This document shows, piece after piece, positions 26,594 through 35,737 of a DNA stretch of 64,000 nucleotides. Numbering within the stretch: the stretch's first letter is position 1; the number at the start of each line of letters is the position of its first letter. Below the pieces are notes generated by a model, which saw only the letters and a list, made by a program, of their open reading frames with translations, was not told the DNA's origin and searched no databases. Made by a program: the position numbers and the translations under genes. Source of the DNA: Bacillus pinisoli (GTDB lineage Bacteria > Bacillota > Bacilli > Bacillales > SA4); the NCBI RefSeq assembly GCF_023036475.1, contig NZ_JAJQKI010000002.1, positions 124,001-188,000 on the forward strand, written 5' to 3'.

Positions 26594-27997
26594 TTAACCC
26601 ATTTGGTGTAATCTTTTAATGATATCATCGATTTCCGATGATTGAATGGTTCTAAAGTCGAAAATAACTTGATTATTTCTGACTCTCGTTACAATCGAAG
26701 GATCGTTTAGACGGAGCTCCTTACTCAGGAGCTCTGCGTTTTTAATTGGATGAGTAAGAGTAACAACATATGTAGATAATTCTACATCAGGCATCGTACC
26801 TCCTCCAACCTGGGAGACATCTTGTTCTATAGTTAACTGGTACTTGCTAGAATTTAATAATATTGATTTAAATTGTTCAGCTTTTTGTAGAATCTCTTCT
26901 GGTTTAATTAACATATCACGAATTACTGGAATTTCCATCATTTTTTCAGTACCTTTTAAGTAAGCTAAAAGCGTTGCTTCTAGTGCTGCAAATGTGAGCT
27001 TGTCCACTCTTAACACTCTTGCTAACTGGTGCTTTTTCAATTTATCTATTAAAACTTTTTTACCTGCAATAATCCCAGCTTGAGGACCCCCAAGTAATTT
27101 ATCACCACTAAATGAAACAAGATCTGCTCCTTGTTTCAATACTTCACTAACTACAGGTTCATCTCCTATTCCATGCTGTCTAAAATCATAAAGGACTCCA
27201 CTACCAAGGTCCTCATAGAAGATAATTTCTTCATGTTTCCTTGTTAAATCTAATAGTTCATCCGTAGTTACACTCTTCGTAAATCCAATTGTTTTAAAAT
27301 TACTAGTGTGTACCTTCATAATCATTTTTGTTTGTTCAGTTATCGCATCCTCATAATCGTAAAGGTGAGTTTTATTTGTCGTCCCTACTTCGACTAAATT
27401 CGCCCCACTCTCTTCCATAATAGATGAGATTCGGAATGAACCACCAATTTCAACAAGCTGGCCTCTAGATACGATTACCTCTTTATCTTTAGCTAATGCT
27501 CGGAGTATTAAATAAACTGCAGCTGCATTATTATTAACCACCATTGCTGCCTCTGCCCCTGTAACCGAACGAATTAAGCCTTCTATAATATCATGGCGAG
27601 AACCCCGTTCACCCTCTTCAATTCTATACTCTAAATTGGAATAGTATTTAGCAATATCCATAACATGCTGTATGGCTGGTTCACTTAAACGTGCTCTACC
27701 AAGATTGGTATGCAGAATAGTTCCTGTCGCATTAATCACTTTCCTCAAGAAGTACTGGCTATATTTCTCACCAGCTTTTGTTAACTGATCAAATAAGTAG
27801 GAGATGAGGGACTCCTTGGTCGCATTTTTCTCTATCCAATTCCCATTTAATAAATTTTGACGAAGAAGATGTATTTCTTCTTGTAATAATTGAGTTAATT
27901 TTTCTTGTTGTAATTCGGTCTTCTCTAAAATTAATGTAAACTGTTCATGTTTTTGTAGCTCATGAACAGGAGGTATAAATCTAAGATATTCTTTCAC
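26594..27997 (-). CDS. selA: L-seryl-tRNA(Sec) selenium transferase
   Basis: 467-residue PLP enzyme that converts Ser-tRNA(Sec) to Sec-tRNA(Sec) using selenophosphate. Seen: N-terminal HELQKHEQF domain, NATGTILHTNLGRARLS (about 85-100), VNNNAAAVYLIL, and the PLP lysine in SFSGDKLLGGPQAGII (about 297). GTG start with GGAGG. Monocistronic here; selD, selB and selC follow within 9 kb and confirm its role. Length is normal for SelA. Confidence 0.96.
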   Translation of the reverse strand: MKEYLRFIPPVHELQKHEQFTLILEKTELQQEKLTQLLQEEIHLLRQNLLNGNWIEKNATKESLISYLFDQLTKAGEKYSQYFLRKVINATGTILHTNLGRARLSEPAIQHVMDIAKYYSNLEYRIEEGERGSRHDIIEGLIRSVTGAEAAMVVNNNAAAVYLILRALAKDKEVIVSRGQLVEIGGSFRISSIMEESGANLVEVGTTNKTHLYDYEDAITEQTKMIMKVHTSNFKTIGFTKSVTTDELLDLTRKHEEIIFYEDLGSGVLYDFRQHGIGDEPVVSEVLKQGADLVSFSGDKLLGGPQAGIIAGKKVLIDKLKKHQLARVLRVDKLTFAALEATLLAYLKGTEKMMEIPVIRDMLIKPEEILQKAEQFKSILLNSSKYQLTIEQDVSQVGGGTMPDVELSTYVVTLTHPIKNAELLSKELRLNDPSIVTRVRNNQVIFDFRTIQSSEIDDIIKRLHQMG

Positions 27998-28198
27998 GTT
28001 CTTTCCTCCGTTTTAACACAAGGCTGATTTCATATAGGTAAGTGCTATGATAGATTCATTAATACTATTATAAAGTGGCTTCTGCCCTAGCACAAATAAA
28101 CGATATCAGAAAACACATCATTTATCCTATATAAAAGTCCACACGATTATATGGGTATACGAATATTTTAATGGTAACAACAAGTTGGAGGGCTTGTC

Positions 28199-28579
28199 AT
28201 GAATGATGAAACTAAAGATGATATATTGCTTGAAGTGGACGGAGTAGAAGAATGGATGGCTCAGTTTGTCATGGATCCATTTTTCGACGGGAATATTGAT
28301 GGCTTTCGAATGGACTTGTTTGAAACAGATTCTTCCTACATTATTGAAGCAATTGTTCCTCAATATAGCAAGGATAATATCACAATAAAGGTTGTGAAGG
28401 GTGGCCTTCATGTAATATTTAAAAAGTTAAACAAAAACACTACCCGGTTCATAACTCTTCCTTTTTCTTTATGCAGGAAAAAAATTCAAGCAACTATTAA
28501 CCATGATCGCCTTGAAATATGCATCCCCAAAAAGGGAAAAAGAAAAAGAAAACCGTACCGGACCATAAAAATAAATTAA
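28199..28579 (+). CDS. cotM: Hsp20/alpha-crystallin-type spore coat protein, CotM-like
   Basis: 126 residues with an alpha-crystallin core: FRMDLFETDSSYIIEAIVPQ (about 40-58), then KDNITIKVVKGGLHVIF and TRFITLPFSLC. The C-terminus is very basic (KKGKRKRKPYRTIKIN). The Bacillus subtilis homologue by position and length is cotM (outer coat), which neighbours sspP and yneK. ATG follows TTGGAGGG. The assignment to CotM rather than another small heat-shock protein rests on context. Confidence 0.72.
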   Translation: MNDETKDDILLEVDGVEEWMAQFVMDPFFDGNIDGFRMDLFETDSSYIIEAIVPQYSKDNITIKVVKGGLHVIFKKLNKNTTRFITLPFSLCRKKIQATINHDRLEICIPKKGKRKRKPYRTIKIN

Positions 28580-28611
28580 AGGAAGGCGCCAAATGTTGGT
28601 GTCCTTCCTTT
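28578..28611. terminator. Terminator shared by cotM-like and SelW-like genes
   Basis: Stem AAAGGAAGG / CCTTCCTTT with inner GGCGCC-like pairing; convergent genes on both sides. Confidence 0.75.
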
Positions 28612-28618
28612 ATTTTGA

Positions 28619-28852
28619 CTATTTTTGTAATTTATTAATTATTTCAGTTGTATCAGGAAACTTACCAACTTCTAGTTTTGAATAAATCTTTTCGCCATTT
28701 ACTGTAACTTCAAAAGCTCCGCCTCCAGTAGGCACTAACTCGAGACTCGTTATTTCGTGACGGAAATGTGTAAATAATTCTTCTGCGAAACTCGCAGCTT
28801 TAGGCGCATAGTTTCACATCATGCAGAATTCAACTTTAATTTGAAAGCTCAT
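28619..28852 (-). CDS. SelW-like (Rdx family) selenoprotein with in-frame UGA
   Basis: 77 residues if the TGA at 28814-28816 is read as selenocysteine: MSFQIKVEFCMMU, then NYAPKAASFAEELF, LVPTGGGAFEVTVNGEKIYS and KLEVGKFPDTTEIINKLQK. This is the SelW/SelT/SelH Rdx thioredoxin-like fold with a CxxU redox motif at residues 10-13 and the hallmark GGxFEV and EKIYSKLExGKFPD segments. Ribosome site AAGGAGG. A hairpin of bacterial SECIS type follows the UGA. A complete Sec machinery is encoded nearby. A stop-to-stop gene caller would miss or truncate it. Confidence 0.92.
28783..28797 (-). promoter_or_regulatory. Candidate SECIS hairpin of the SelW-like gene
   Basis: CTGCGA-GTT-TCGCAG, six pairs, loop beginning GU, 16 bases after the UGA, the place and loop type expected for SelB-binding bacterial SECIS elements. 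Confidence 0.65.
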
Positions 28853-28992
28853 TATATTTTTCCTCCTTAAGTAGTTTCTGTCATTTATTGTAGTACAACT
28901 TCATAGTGGAAGCAAAATTTTCACACTTGAAGCGTGATATTTGGAAAAAAAAACATAAACGAGATATACTAATTTTCAGGAGGTGCTTGTTT

Positions 28993-30048
28993 ATGTCAAA
29001 CCAAGAAAACGTAAGATTAACTCAAATGTCCTCAAAAGCTGGTTGAGGATGCAAAATTGGTCCAAGTGACCTGGCGCAAGTGTTGCGTCAATTACCTGAA
29101 AGAGAGCATGATCCAAACCTTTTAGTTGGACTTGATACCTCTGATGATGCTGGTGTATATAAATTAACAGATGACATAGCTATCATTCAAACAGTCGATT
29201 ATTTTACACCTGTAGTAGATGATCCTTATATGTTTGGTCAAATTGCTGCTGCAAATGCATTAAGTGATGTATATGCGATGGGTGGCAAACCAAAAACTGT
29301 TATGAATATTGTAGGATTTCCCATTAAAGAACTAGGTCCTGATGTTTTGGCTGAAATATTAAAAGGTGCAGCAGATAAAACAAAGGAATCAGGCGCTCTA
29401 ATAGTTGGAGGCCATTCAATCGATGACAAAGAACCGAAATTTGGACTTTCTGTTACTGGTTTAATACATCCAGACAAAGTATTAAAAAATGTTGGGGCAA
29501 AGCCTGGTGATGCTCTCGTTTTAACTAAACCTATTGGAGTCGGTATATTAACTACTGGTGTTAAGCGAGATGCTGTCACACCTGAACAACTTCAAAAAGT
29601 AACAGAAACTATGGCTAGTTTAAATAAAGTGGCTGCTGAATGCTTAGAAGGACTAAACCCAAATGCGGGTACGGATGTTACTGGATTTGGTCTTTTAGGT
29701 CATGCAAGTGAAATTGCAAGAGGTAGTGATGTTAGTTTAACACTTCATTTTGATCAAGTTCCTTTATTGGATGGAACAGTCGAGTTAGCTGGTAAAGGGA
29801 TTATACCTGGAGGAACAAAATCAAATTATGAATGGTTAAGCGAAGCTGTTGAGTATAGTGATGAACTAACTGAACAAGAACGCTACATCCTTTGTGACGC
29901 AGTTACTTCAGGTGGGCTTTTAGTAAGTTTACCAAAAGAAGAAGCAGAGCTTTACGTACAGAAACTTCACCAAAATGGTATTGCTGAGGCTGCTATCGTT
30001 GGAGAAGTGACAGAAAAGCGCGAATGCTGCTTATACGCAGAAAGATGA
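28993..30048 (+). CDS. selD: Selenide, water dikinase (selenocysteine-containing SelD)
   Basis: 351 residues including selenocysteine at position 18, encoded by TGA at 29044-29046. Makes selenophosphate from selenide and ATP. The context SSKAGUGCKIGP is the catalytic motif of SelD, where position U is Cys or Sec; further motifs LVGLDTSDDAGVY, DVYAMGGKPKTVMN and GALIVGGHSIDDKEP are intact. Start ATG at 28993 with AGGAGGTG; an annotation from 29080 would lose the active site. SelD that needs Sec for its own synthesis is an autocatalytic loop seen in several Sec-using bacteria. Confidence 0.96.
29073..29089 (+). promoter_or_regulatory. Candidate SECIS hairpin of selD
   Basis: GGCGCAA-GTG-TTGCGTC, seven pairs, loop GUG, 26 bases after the UGA; a smaller GGTC/GACC hairpin lies between. 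Confidence 0.6.
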
Positions 30049-30051
30049 TGC

Positions 30052-30087
30052 AAAAAACAGAGACTTTATATGGAGTCTCTGTTTTTT
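30052..30087 (+). terminator. Terminator after selD
   Basis: Stem AAAAAACAGAGACT / AGTCTCTGTTTTTT with an 8-base loop. Confidence 0.9.
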
Positions 30088-30120
30088 TACGTTTACTTAT
30101 TGTTGTACAAAACAACCCAC

Positions 30121-30852
30121 TTAATAAATATTCTCCAAGTCTTCCTGGGTCAATTCATCAGGCTTCCCATCAAATACAACCTCACCGTTTGCAATACCAA
30201 TAATTCTTGTCGCAAATTCCTTTGCTAACTTAACATCATGTAAGTTTATCATCATTGTAATCTGATCTTGCTCATTAATTTCTCTTAGCAACGACATTAC
30301 TTGAGTGGAAGTATTGGGATCTAAGCTTGCGACAGGTTCATCTCCAAGTATAATTTTCGGCTTTTGAACTAGTGATCTGGCTATTGCTACTCGTTGCCTC
30401 TGACCACCGCTTAGTTTACTTACTCTTCTATCAGCAAACTCACGAAGCCCTACTCTTTCTAATGCATGTAAAGCTTGTCTTTTTTCCTCTTTACTAAATT
30501 GGAAAAATAGTCCTCGCCATAACGGAATTGCCCCTAAAAATCCAACGAGTACATTGGTAATAGTAGACATACGCTCAATTAAGTTAAATGATTGAAAAAT
30601 CATCCCAATCGAACTGCGGTATTTTCTTAGGGATTCTCCTCGGTAGGAAAGAATAGATACACCATTCCAAATAATATCCCCTGAAGTTGGATCAACAAGA
30701 CGATTTATACATCGAATAAGAGTTGATTTCCCGGCCCCGCTTAATCCTAAGACTGCCACGAACTCTCCTTGTTCGATTGTAAAACTTATCTTTTTTAATG
30801 CCGAGTTAGTGGCTTTTGGATATTTTTTTCCTAGTTCTTTAATCTCGAGCAT
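30121..30852 (-). CDS. ABC transporter ATP-binding protein, PhnC type
   Basis: 243-residue ATPase of the phosphonate/phosphite (PhnC/PtxA) importer family. Walker A GLSGAGKST (about 36), signature LSGGQRQRVAIARSL (about 146), Walker B IILGDEPVASLDP. The start overlaps the permease stop (TAATG). Encoded with a PhnE-like permease and PhnD-like lipoprotein between selD and selB, and without phosphonate-degrading genes, so selenium oxyanion uptake is possible; phosphonate or phosphite remains the family default. Confidence 0.88.
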   Translation of the reverse strand: MLEIKELGKKYPKATNSALKKISFTIEQGEFVAVLGLSGAGKSTLIRCINRLVDPTSGDIIWNGVSILSYRGESLRKYRSSIGMIFQSFNLIERMSTITNVLVGFLGAIPLWRGLFFQFSKEEKRQALHALERVGLREFADRRVSKLSGGQRQRVAIARSLVQKPKIILGDEPVASLDPNTSTQVMSLLREINEQDQITMMINLHDVKLAKEFATRIIGIANGEVVFDGKPDELTQEDLENIY

Positions 30853-31607
30853 TAAATCACCTTCTTACGAATAATGGCTCCAATATAATCAACAATCATA
30901 ACAAGAAGCATGATAAAGATTACTTCTGTGGCCACCATTTGATAATTGAGTATTTTAAAATCGATAAACAGCATACTTCCGATACCGCCTCCACCGATAA
31001 AACCTAAAATTAGGGATGCTCTTATACCTACTTCCAATCTATAGAAGTAATGAGAGATAATATTAGGTATGATTTGAGGCAGTATACCATATGTGATAAT
31101 TAATAGTCTCTTTCCTCCAACAGACCTAACTGCTTCCTGTTGTCCTTCCTCAGATGCTTCAATTAATTCTGAGATTAACTTTCCTAATACCCCGATATTG
31201 TGTAAAGCAATTGCCAGAACGGCAGGAAAAGGACCTAAACCAAATGTAGGTACAAAGAGAAGACCAAATACAATTTCAGGTACAGAACGAAAGAAGTTTA
31301 ATAGCGCACGAGTCGCATTATACAACCATCTAGAAGGAGCTGTATTCCATGCAGCAAAAAAACTAAGGGGTAATGCAAATAACAACCCTAAAAAGGTACC
31401 CATAATAGCTATTTGAAGTGTAATAACGGATGCTTCTAGTGCATATTTTGCATTCGAAAAATCTGGTGGCCACCATTGCTCTTTGAAAAAGTCGACCGTC
31501 CTTCCTATCTCCATAAATTCACGAAAGGAAAACTCGACACCATAGCCACTCCATATAAGAATAGCCGCTGACAGTACTGCCAACGACCATTTATTCATGT
31601 GTTTCAT
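30852..31607 (-). CDS. ABC transporter permease, PhnE type
   Basis: 251-residue inner-membrane permease with about six helices. BPD_transp_1 domain with the EAA-like loop ELIEASEEGQQEAVRSVGGK (about 160-180) and typical start of helix series ALEASVITLQIAIMGTFLG. Ribosome site AAGGTG before ATGAAACACATG; either of the two near ATGs could be used. Partner of the PhnC-like ATPase (1-base overlap) and of the binding protein encoded 87 bases upstream. Confidence 0.88.
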   Translation of the reverse strand: MKHMNKWSLAVLSAAILIWSGYGVEFSFREFMEIGRTVDFFKEQWWPPDFSNAKYALEASVITLQIAIMGTFLGLLFALPLSFFAAWNTAPSRWLYNATRALLNFFRSVPEIVFGLLFVPTFGLGPFPAVLAIALHNIGVLGKLISELIEASEEGQQEAVRSVGGKRLLIITYGILPQIIPNIISHYFYRLEVGIRASLILGFIGGGGIGSMLFIDFKILNYQMVATEVIFIMLLVMIVDYIGAIIRKKVI

Positions 31608-31693
31608 TTTAACACCTTCTTATCAACATAGACGATGTAAGGCTCCAAAAATGGAAGCTTTACAGTTGGTTATACCTAATGTTCAATTTGGTA

Positions 31694-32605
31694 TTATTTA
31701 CCTGCTGCTTCTTTTTTAGCTTGGCGAATTGCTTCGTAATCCGCATCTGTAGCTTTGGTAAATCCTGTTGCAGCAAAAGCATCAAGTATTTCTTGATCTT
31801 CTACTTTTAAGAATGCATCTTGAATCTTTGTTACAAGATCATCACTGACTACTTTACTTACAGCCCAAGGATATTGAAATAATTTGTCTGACTGCCAAAT
31901 TACTTTAAAATTGTCCCCAACTTTACCATTTTCCTTTAGCGTGTTAAAGATCGCACTATCAATTGCACCAGCATCTACTTGCTTATTTTCTACCGCAAGA
32001 GCTGTTGCATCATGACCACCAGTATATAGGATGTTCTTAAATTGATGTTCATTTTGATTTGTAAATACGCCTTGGTTCTTTAATTCAATACTAGGAATTA
32101 GTGAACCTGAAGTTGAACTTGGATCTCCAAAAGCAAATGTAAGATCCTTACTTTGCGATACTAAATCTTCAATTGAAGTAAGTGCTGAGTCCTTATGAGT
32201 GATGATATAAGAATAGTAAAATGGTTCGCCGTCGATCAATTGAGTCATAATCGCTCTTGCTCCACTTTGCTCGTTCGCATCAATATAAGTTGAAGGACCA
32301 AAGTACGCCATGTTTACTTCATCGTAGGTCATTGCTTGAACAACAGCTTGGTAGTCAGGATATACAGTAATTTCTACTGGCATTCCTAATTCGGTCTCAA
32401 AATGCTGGGATAACTTATCCATAGCCGTTTGCATATTTCCCTGGTTTAATGAAGGGATGACACCCACAACTAATTTTTCAAGTTCAACTGAACCTGTTTG
32501 CTCTTCTGTCTCTTCAACTTGTTCTTCTACTTCTTCATTCCCGCCTCCACATGCTGCAAGAAGGGCAAATAAGGCAATAATCATAAATACCCAAAGTTTT
32601 TTCAA
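31694..32605 (-). CDS. Substrate-binding lipoprotein, PhnD/PtxB-like
   Basis: 303-residue exported solute-binding lipoprotein. Signal peptide with lipobox LLAAC (Cys19), an acidic linker (EEVEEQVEETEEQTG), then the PhnD/SsuA-type domain: LVVGVIPSLNQGNMQTAM, MAYFGPSTYID, TFAFGDPSSTSGSLIPSIEL and DAGAIDSAIF. These loops bind phosphonate- or phosphite-like oxyanions in characterised members. In this locus the ligand may be a selenium compound; that is inference from position only. Confidence 0.87.
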   Translation of the reverse strand: MKKLWVFMIIALFALLAACGGGNEEVEEQVEETEEQTGSVELEKLVVGVIPSLNQGNMQTAMDKLSQHFETELGMPVEITVYPDYQAVVQAMTYDEVNMAYFGPSTYIDANEQSGARAIMTQLIDGEPFYYSYIITHKDSALTSIEDLVSQSKDLTFAFGDPSSTSGSLIPSIELKNQGVFTNQNEHQFKNILYTGGHDATALAVENKQVDAGAIDSAIFNTLKENGKVGDNFKVIWQSDKLFQYPWAVSKVVSDDLVTKIQDAFLKVEDQEILDAFAATGFTKATDADYEAIRQAKKEAAGK

Positions 32606-32678
32606 CTTAAATTCCTCCCAATTATGTATTAACGTTCTTAATCATAAGTAAGTCTATCAATTTTGTCTAACAACTTGC

Positions 32679-33686
32679 TCAGATGAATTGATTATATAAT
32701 TCCAAGTACTGATTGATTTCTTTTTCAAGTGAATGATGTTCTAACACATATTGCTTTCCGTTTCTAGCTAAGGTTTCTGCAAGTTTTTGATTAGTTAATA
32801 GTTCAAAAGCCATGTTATAAAAGTTTGTAGGATCAGTAAATACAAGTCCAGTTTCTCCGTGTGTAACTGTACTTAAATTCCCTTCATTTTTCCGTACTAA
32901 AACGGGACTAAGATTGTACATTGCTTCTATAACAGATGAAGACTGGCCTTCTGTAACAGATGTATTAATGGTAATATCAGCTTGCCTGTACAAATACTTC
33001 ATCTGATTAAATGGAACATCCTCTAAAAAATGCACCCAATCATATTGTCTACAAAGCTTTTCAATTTCATGAAATAATTCTCTTTCAATTACAATACCAG
33101 CGATAATAAATTGTAGATTGTTGAACTGCTTCTTTAACTCTTTTATTTCATTCCAAACAAAGAGAGGATCTTTAATTGCTCGTATTCCAGCTGGTAAAAA
33201 TATAATGGGGCGATCCTCTGGCAGAGAAATAGAAAGATCGTTTACACCATCTTCAAACCAAACACTTTGCGGTATAACTTTTAAAATTTTTTCTGGAAAT
33301 AGGGATTGCACTTTATTTTTACCGTCTTCAGTAAATACAGTAATAGCAGCCGCATTATGAATCATTTCGTCCATTTCTGCTACTTGAGCCGGATTTGCTA
33401 AATCATAATTAATATCAGTCCCACCATTCGTGAGGATAAATGGTTTATCTAGAGGAAGTTCCCTACACATATTCCATTTCGCAAATCGATAAATATGGAG
33501 AATGTGATAAAGATCGCAATTCTTTAATTGCTCATCCTTTTCTTCTGACCATCTCTCCTCTAGGTAAGGAACGACATATACATCCATGCCAGCCTCACGA
33601 AGACCATGTACAATTCTCTTCGTAGTTGTTGCATTTCCTCTATTACTATGAAAATAAGGTGTAAAAAAAGCAACTCTTTTATTCAA
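32679..33686 (-). CDS. Glycosyltransferase (GT4/GT-B fold) coupled to selB; SenB-like candidate
   Basis: 335-residue GT-B glycosyltransferase. N-terminal FFTPYFHSNRGNATTTKRIV, PFILTNGGTDINYDL in the middle and C-terminal TSVTEGQSSSVIEAMYNLSPV (the E-x7-E donor motif). It starts with TTG, inside the last codons of selB (8-base overlap), so translation is coupled. The N-terminal SNRGNATTT.R and GTD...D motifs resemble SenB/TIGR04348 selenosugar synthases, which use selenophosphate; eye-based similarity only. Alternative: ordinary cell-surface glycosyltransferase. Confidence 0.75.
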   Translation of the reverse strand: MNKRVAFFTPYFHSNRGNATTTKRIVHGLREAGMDVYVVPYLEERWSEEKDEQLKNCDLYHILHIYRFAKWNMCRELPLDKPFILTNGGTDINYDLANPAQVAEMDEMIHNAAAITVFTEDGKNKVQSLFPEKILKVIPQSVWFEDGVNDLSISLPEDRPIIFLPAGIRAIKDPLFVWNEIKELKKQFNNLQFIIAGIVIERELFHEIEKLCRQYDWVHFLEDVPFNQMKYLYRQADITINTSVTEGQSSSVIEAMYNLSPVLVRKNEGNLSTVTHGETGLVFTDPTNFYNMAFELLTNQKLAETLARNGKQYVLEHHSLEKEINQYLELYNQFI

Positions 33687-35574
33687 TGGTATTTCTCACC
33701 CACACTCGATTTTGATCCTGTCTTTTTGTAATACCTAGATGATCCAAAAGTTCTACAAATGGAATGAGATATTTTCTTGAAACATCCAGACTATCCTTTG
33801 CTTGCTTTAGATCAAAAGAATTCTCAGTATTGTTATAAAGCTTCTTCAGTGCTAGTTCAAAAGAAGATGATGAAATAGCAATTTTATCATCTAAGAAATA
33901 GATTTTGCCTTTTTGTCTTAAATAATGCTTTAGCTCCTCTAATACATCCTTCGGCAAGCCTGCCTTTTGTCCATATTCTTCCCAACTCTTTGCATTTAGC
34001 CCATCTGAATTCAAGTCGATTAGCATAGATTCAATTCTCTTGGACCAGTTTGCAGGAAATGATTCTTCAAATTGGACTAAAGCAATGAATTGCTCTTGCT
34101 TCTTTAACTCTCCTGTTTGGCTGGCAAAATCCACTACACTGCCAACCCATTCTTTAGGAACATTATGACTAAGGAAACTCACTAATTCAGCCTTGTTCAT
34201 ACCCATTCGCATCGGGTATTTATCATGGTAAGTAGCTAAAACATCCTTTGCTCGATTAATTAAAGCAGTTTGTTCAGAGTGTAATGTGTATCCCTGAAGA
34301 ACTTCTATTACATCAGGTTCACTTGCCTTAATTTCAGTTAACGCCTCTTCCTTCAGAGAGGTTTGTTGAAATAATTCCTTTTTAGACATATATTTTTTCT
34401 CTTTGAGGATGTCAATGATACGCTGTGCTGGTGTACCCTCTTTCTTTTTATGTAGCATATTAGCTGTCGCCTGTCCGAACTTATACTTTTGACCATTGGG
34501 GTCAATGACCCAGCCTCCACCTATCGTTTCAACAGGTGTAGCCCTTCTTAGGATAAAACGGTCACCACGTTTTGTTACGATTTCTTCGTTTAACCTCAAC
34601 TGACAGAGTACTTCACCTTCATCGCCAACTACTTCGTTACGGTCAAAAAATACAATCTTCCCCATTACTTCAGAGGTTCCAAGGTGCAGTTTTATCGGTG
34701 CACGTTGTTTAACAGCTAGTTTAATTTTTTCAACAAGGGATAAAGAGATGTCAATTGTATTTGTCACAACAAAATGCTCCTTGTCAACTAGTACATCACC
34801 TCTATCTAAATCCTCTTTCGTTACATTTGATAGATTGATCGCAACACGTTGTCCAGCTACAGCTCGATCAGCTGCTTTGTGATGTACCTGAAGCTGCCTA
34901 GCCTTTGTTTCTTTTCTAGATGGTAGAATTAATAGAGATTGTCCTTCAATGACGGTTCCTTCATAGACTGTCCCTCTAACAACAGTTCCTTGTCCCTTCA
35001 CAGTGAACACTTGGTCAATTGGCAGTCGAAAAGCGCCATTTGCATTTCGTTCTTCTGTTTCTAGTAGATTTCCCTTAATTTCCTGCTTAAGCTCATTTAT
35101 TCCGTTACCTTTTAAGCTATCAACTAGGATCATAGGAGAATCAGCAAAAACTGTTCCCACGAGTTGTTCTTTTACTTCTTCTTTCACCAACTCAACAAAG
35201 TCAGGATCCACTTTATCAATCTTCGTAACAGCTACAATTCCCTTTTTAATCCCTAAAAATGATAATATATCAAGATGCTCCTTTGTTTGGGGCATGACTC
35301 CTTCATCTGCAGCGACCACAAGGATTACCAGATCGATTCCCGCAACTCCGGCAATCATCTGACGGATAAAACGCTCATGACCTGGAACATCTATAATTGA
35401 AGCAACTAGATTGTCTCCAAGTTCTAAAGGAGCAAACCCAAGCTCTATTGAAATTTGTCTTTCTTTTTCTTCTTTTAGACGGTCTGTATCGACATTCGTT
35501 AACGCTTTTGTTAGCGACGTTTTTCCATGATCAATATGTCCAGCCATCCCGACTGTGTAATAATGTTTTTCCAT
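33679..35574 (-). CDS. selB: Selenocysteine-specific elongation factor SelB
   Basis: 631-residue GTPase that brings Sec-tRNA to UGA codons with a SECIS. G1 AGHIDHGKTSLTKALT (about 11), DVPGHERFIRQM (G3), AVTKIDKVD (G4); EF-Tu-like domains 2-3, then four winged-helix domains (about 380-630) for SECIS binding. The frame opens with GTG three codons earlier, but ATG at 35574 has AAAGGA at the right distance. Followed by the overlapping glycosyltransferase; selC is divergent on the right. Confidence 0.96.
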   Translation of the reverse strand: MEKHYYTVGMAGHIDHGKTSLTKALTNVDTDRLKEEKERQISIELGFAPLELGDNLVASIIDVPGHERFIRQMIAGVAGIDLVILVVAADEGVMPQTKEHLDILSFLGIKKGIVAVTKIDKVDPDFVELVKEEVKEQLVGTVFADSPMILVDSLKGNGINELKQEIKGNLLETEERNANGAFRLPIDQVFTVKGQGTVVRGTVYEGTVIEGQSLLILPSRKETKARQLQVHHKAADRAVAGQRVAINLSNVTKEDLDRGDVLVDKEHFVVTNTIDISLSLVEKIKLAVKQRAPIKLHLGTSEVMGKIVFFDRNEVVGDEGEVLCQLRLNEEIVTKRGDRFILRRATPVETIGGGWVIDPNGQKYKFGQATANMLHKKKEGTPAQRIIDILKEKKYMSKKELFQQTSLKEEALTEIKASEPDVIEVLQGYTLHSEQTALINRAKDVLATYHDKYPMRMGMNKAELVSFLSHNVPKEWVGSVVDFASQTGELKKQEQFIALVQFEESFPANWSKRIESMLIDLNSDGLNAKSWEEYGQKAGLPKDVLEELKHYLRQKGKIYFLDDKIAISSSSFELALKKLYNNTENSFDLKQAKDSLDVSRKYLIPFVELLDHLGITKRQDQNRVWVRNTIE

Positions 35575-35691
35575 ATCTTTCACTTCCTTTATTTACTGCA
35601 TCTTTACTTTACATGGAATAGACCTTTGTTTCAAGGGAATCGCACTTCAAATTGTTGACGCATGTCGCTTAAAAAAGTGAATATTTCCCCC

Positions 35692-35720
35692 TTGATTTCA
35701 ATAAACTATGAAGTTATAAT
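35692..35720 (+). promoter_or_regulatory. Sigma-A promoter of selC
   Basis: TTGATT, 17-base spacer, consensus TATAAT, 17 bases before the tRNA-Sec gene. The second selC copy (41261) lacks a comparable -35. Confidence 0.8.
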
Positions 35721-35737
35721 AGTAAAGCACCATTAAC

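Noticed and set aside
28814..28816. TGA in the SelW-like gene as a pseudogene mark
   Set aside because: It is the second position of the CxxU redox motif and is followed by a SECIS-type hairpin.
29041..29049. TGA in selD as a fr gene-breaking nonsense mutation
   Set aside because: The codon falls exactly at the catalytic Cys/Sec position of SelD, the frame is otherwise intact on both sides with a good ribosome site, and full Sec machinery is present.
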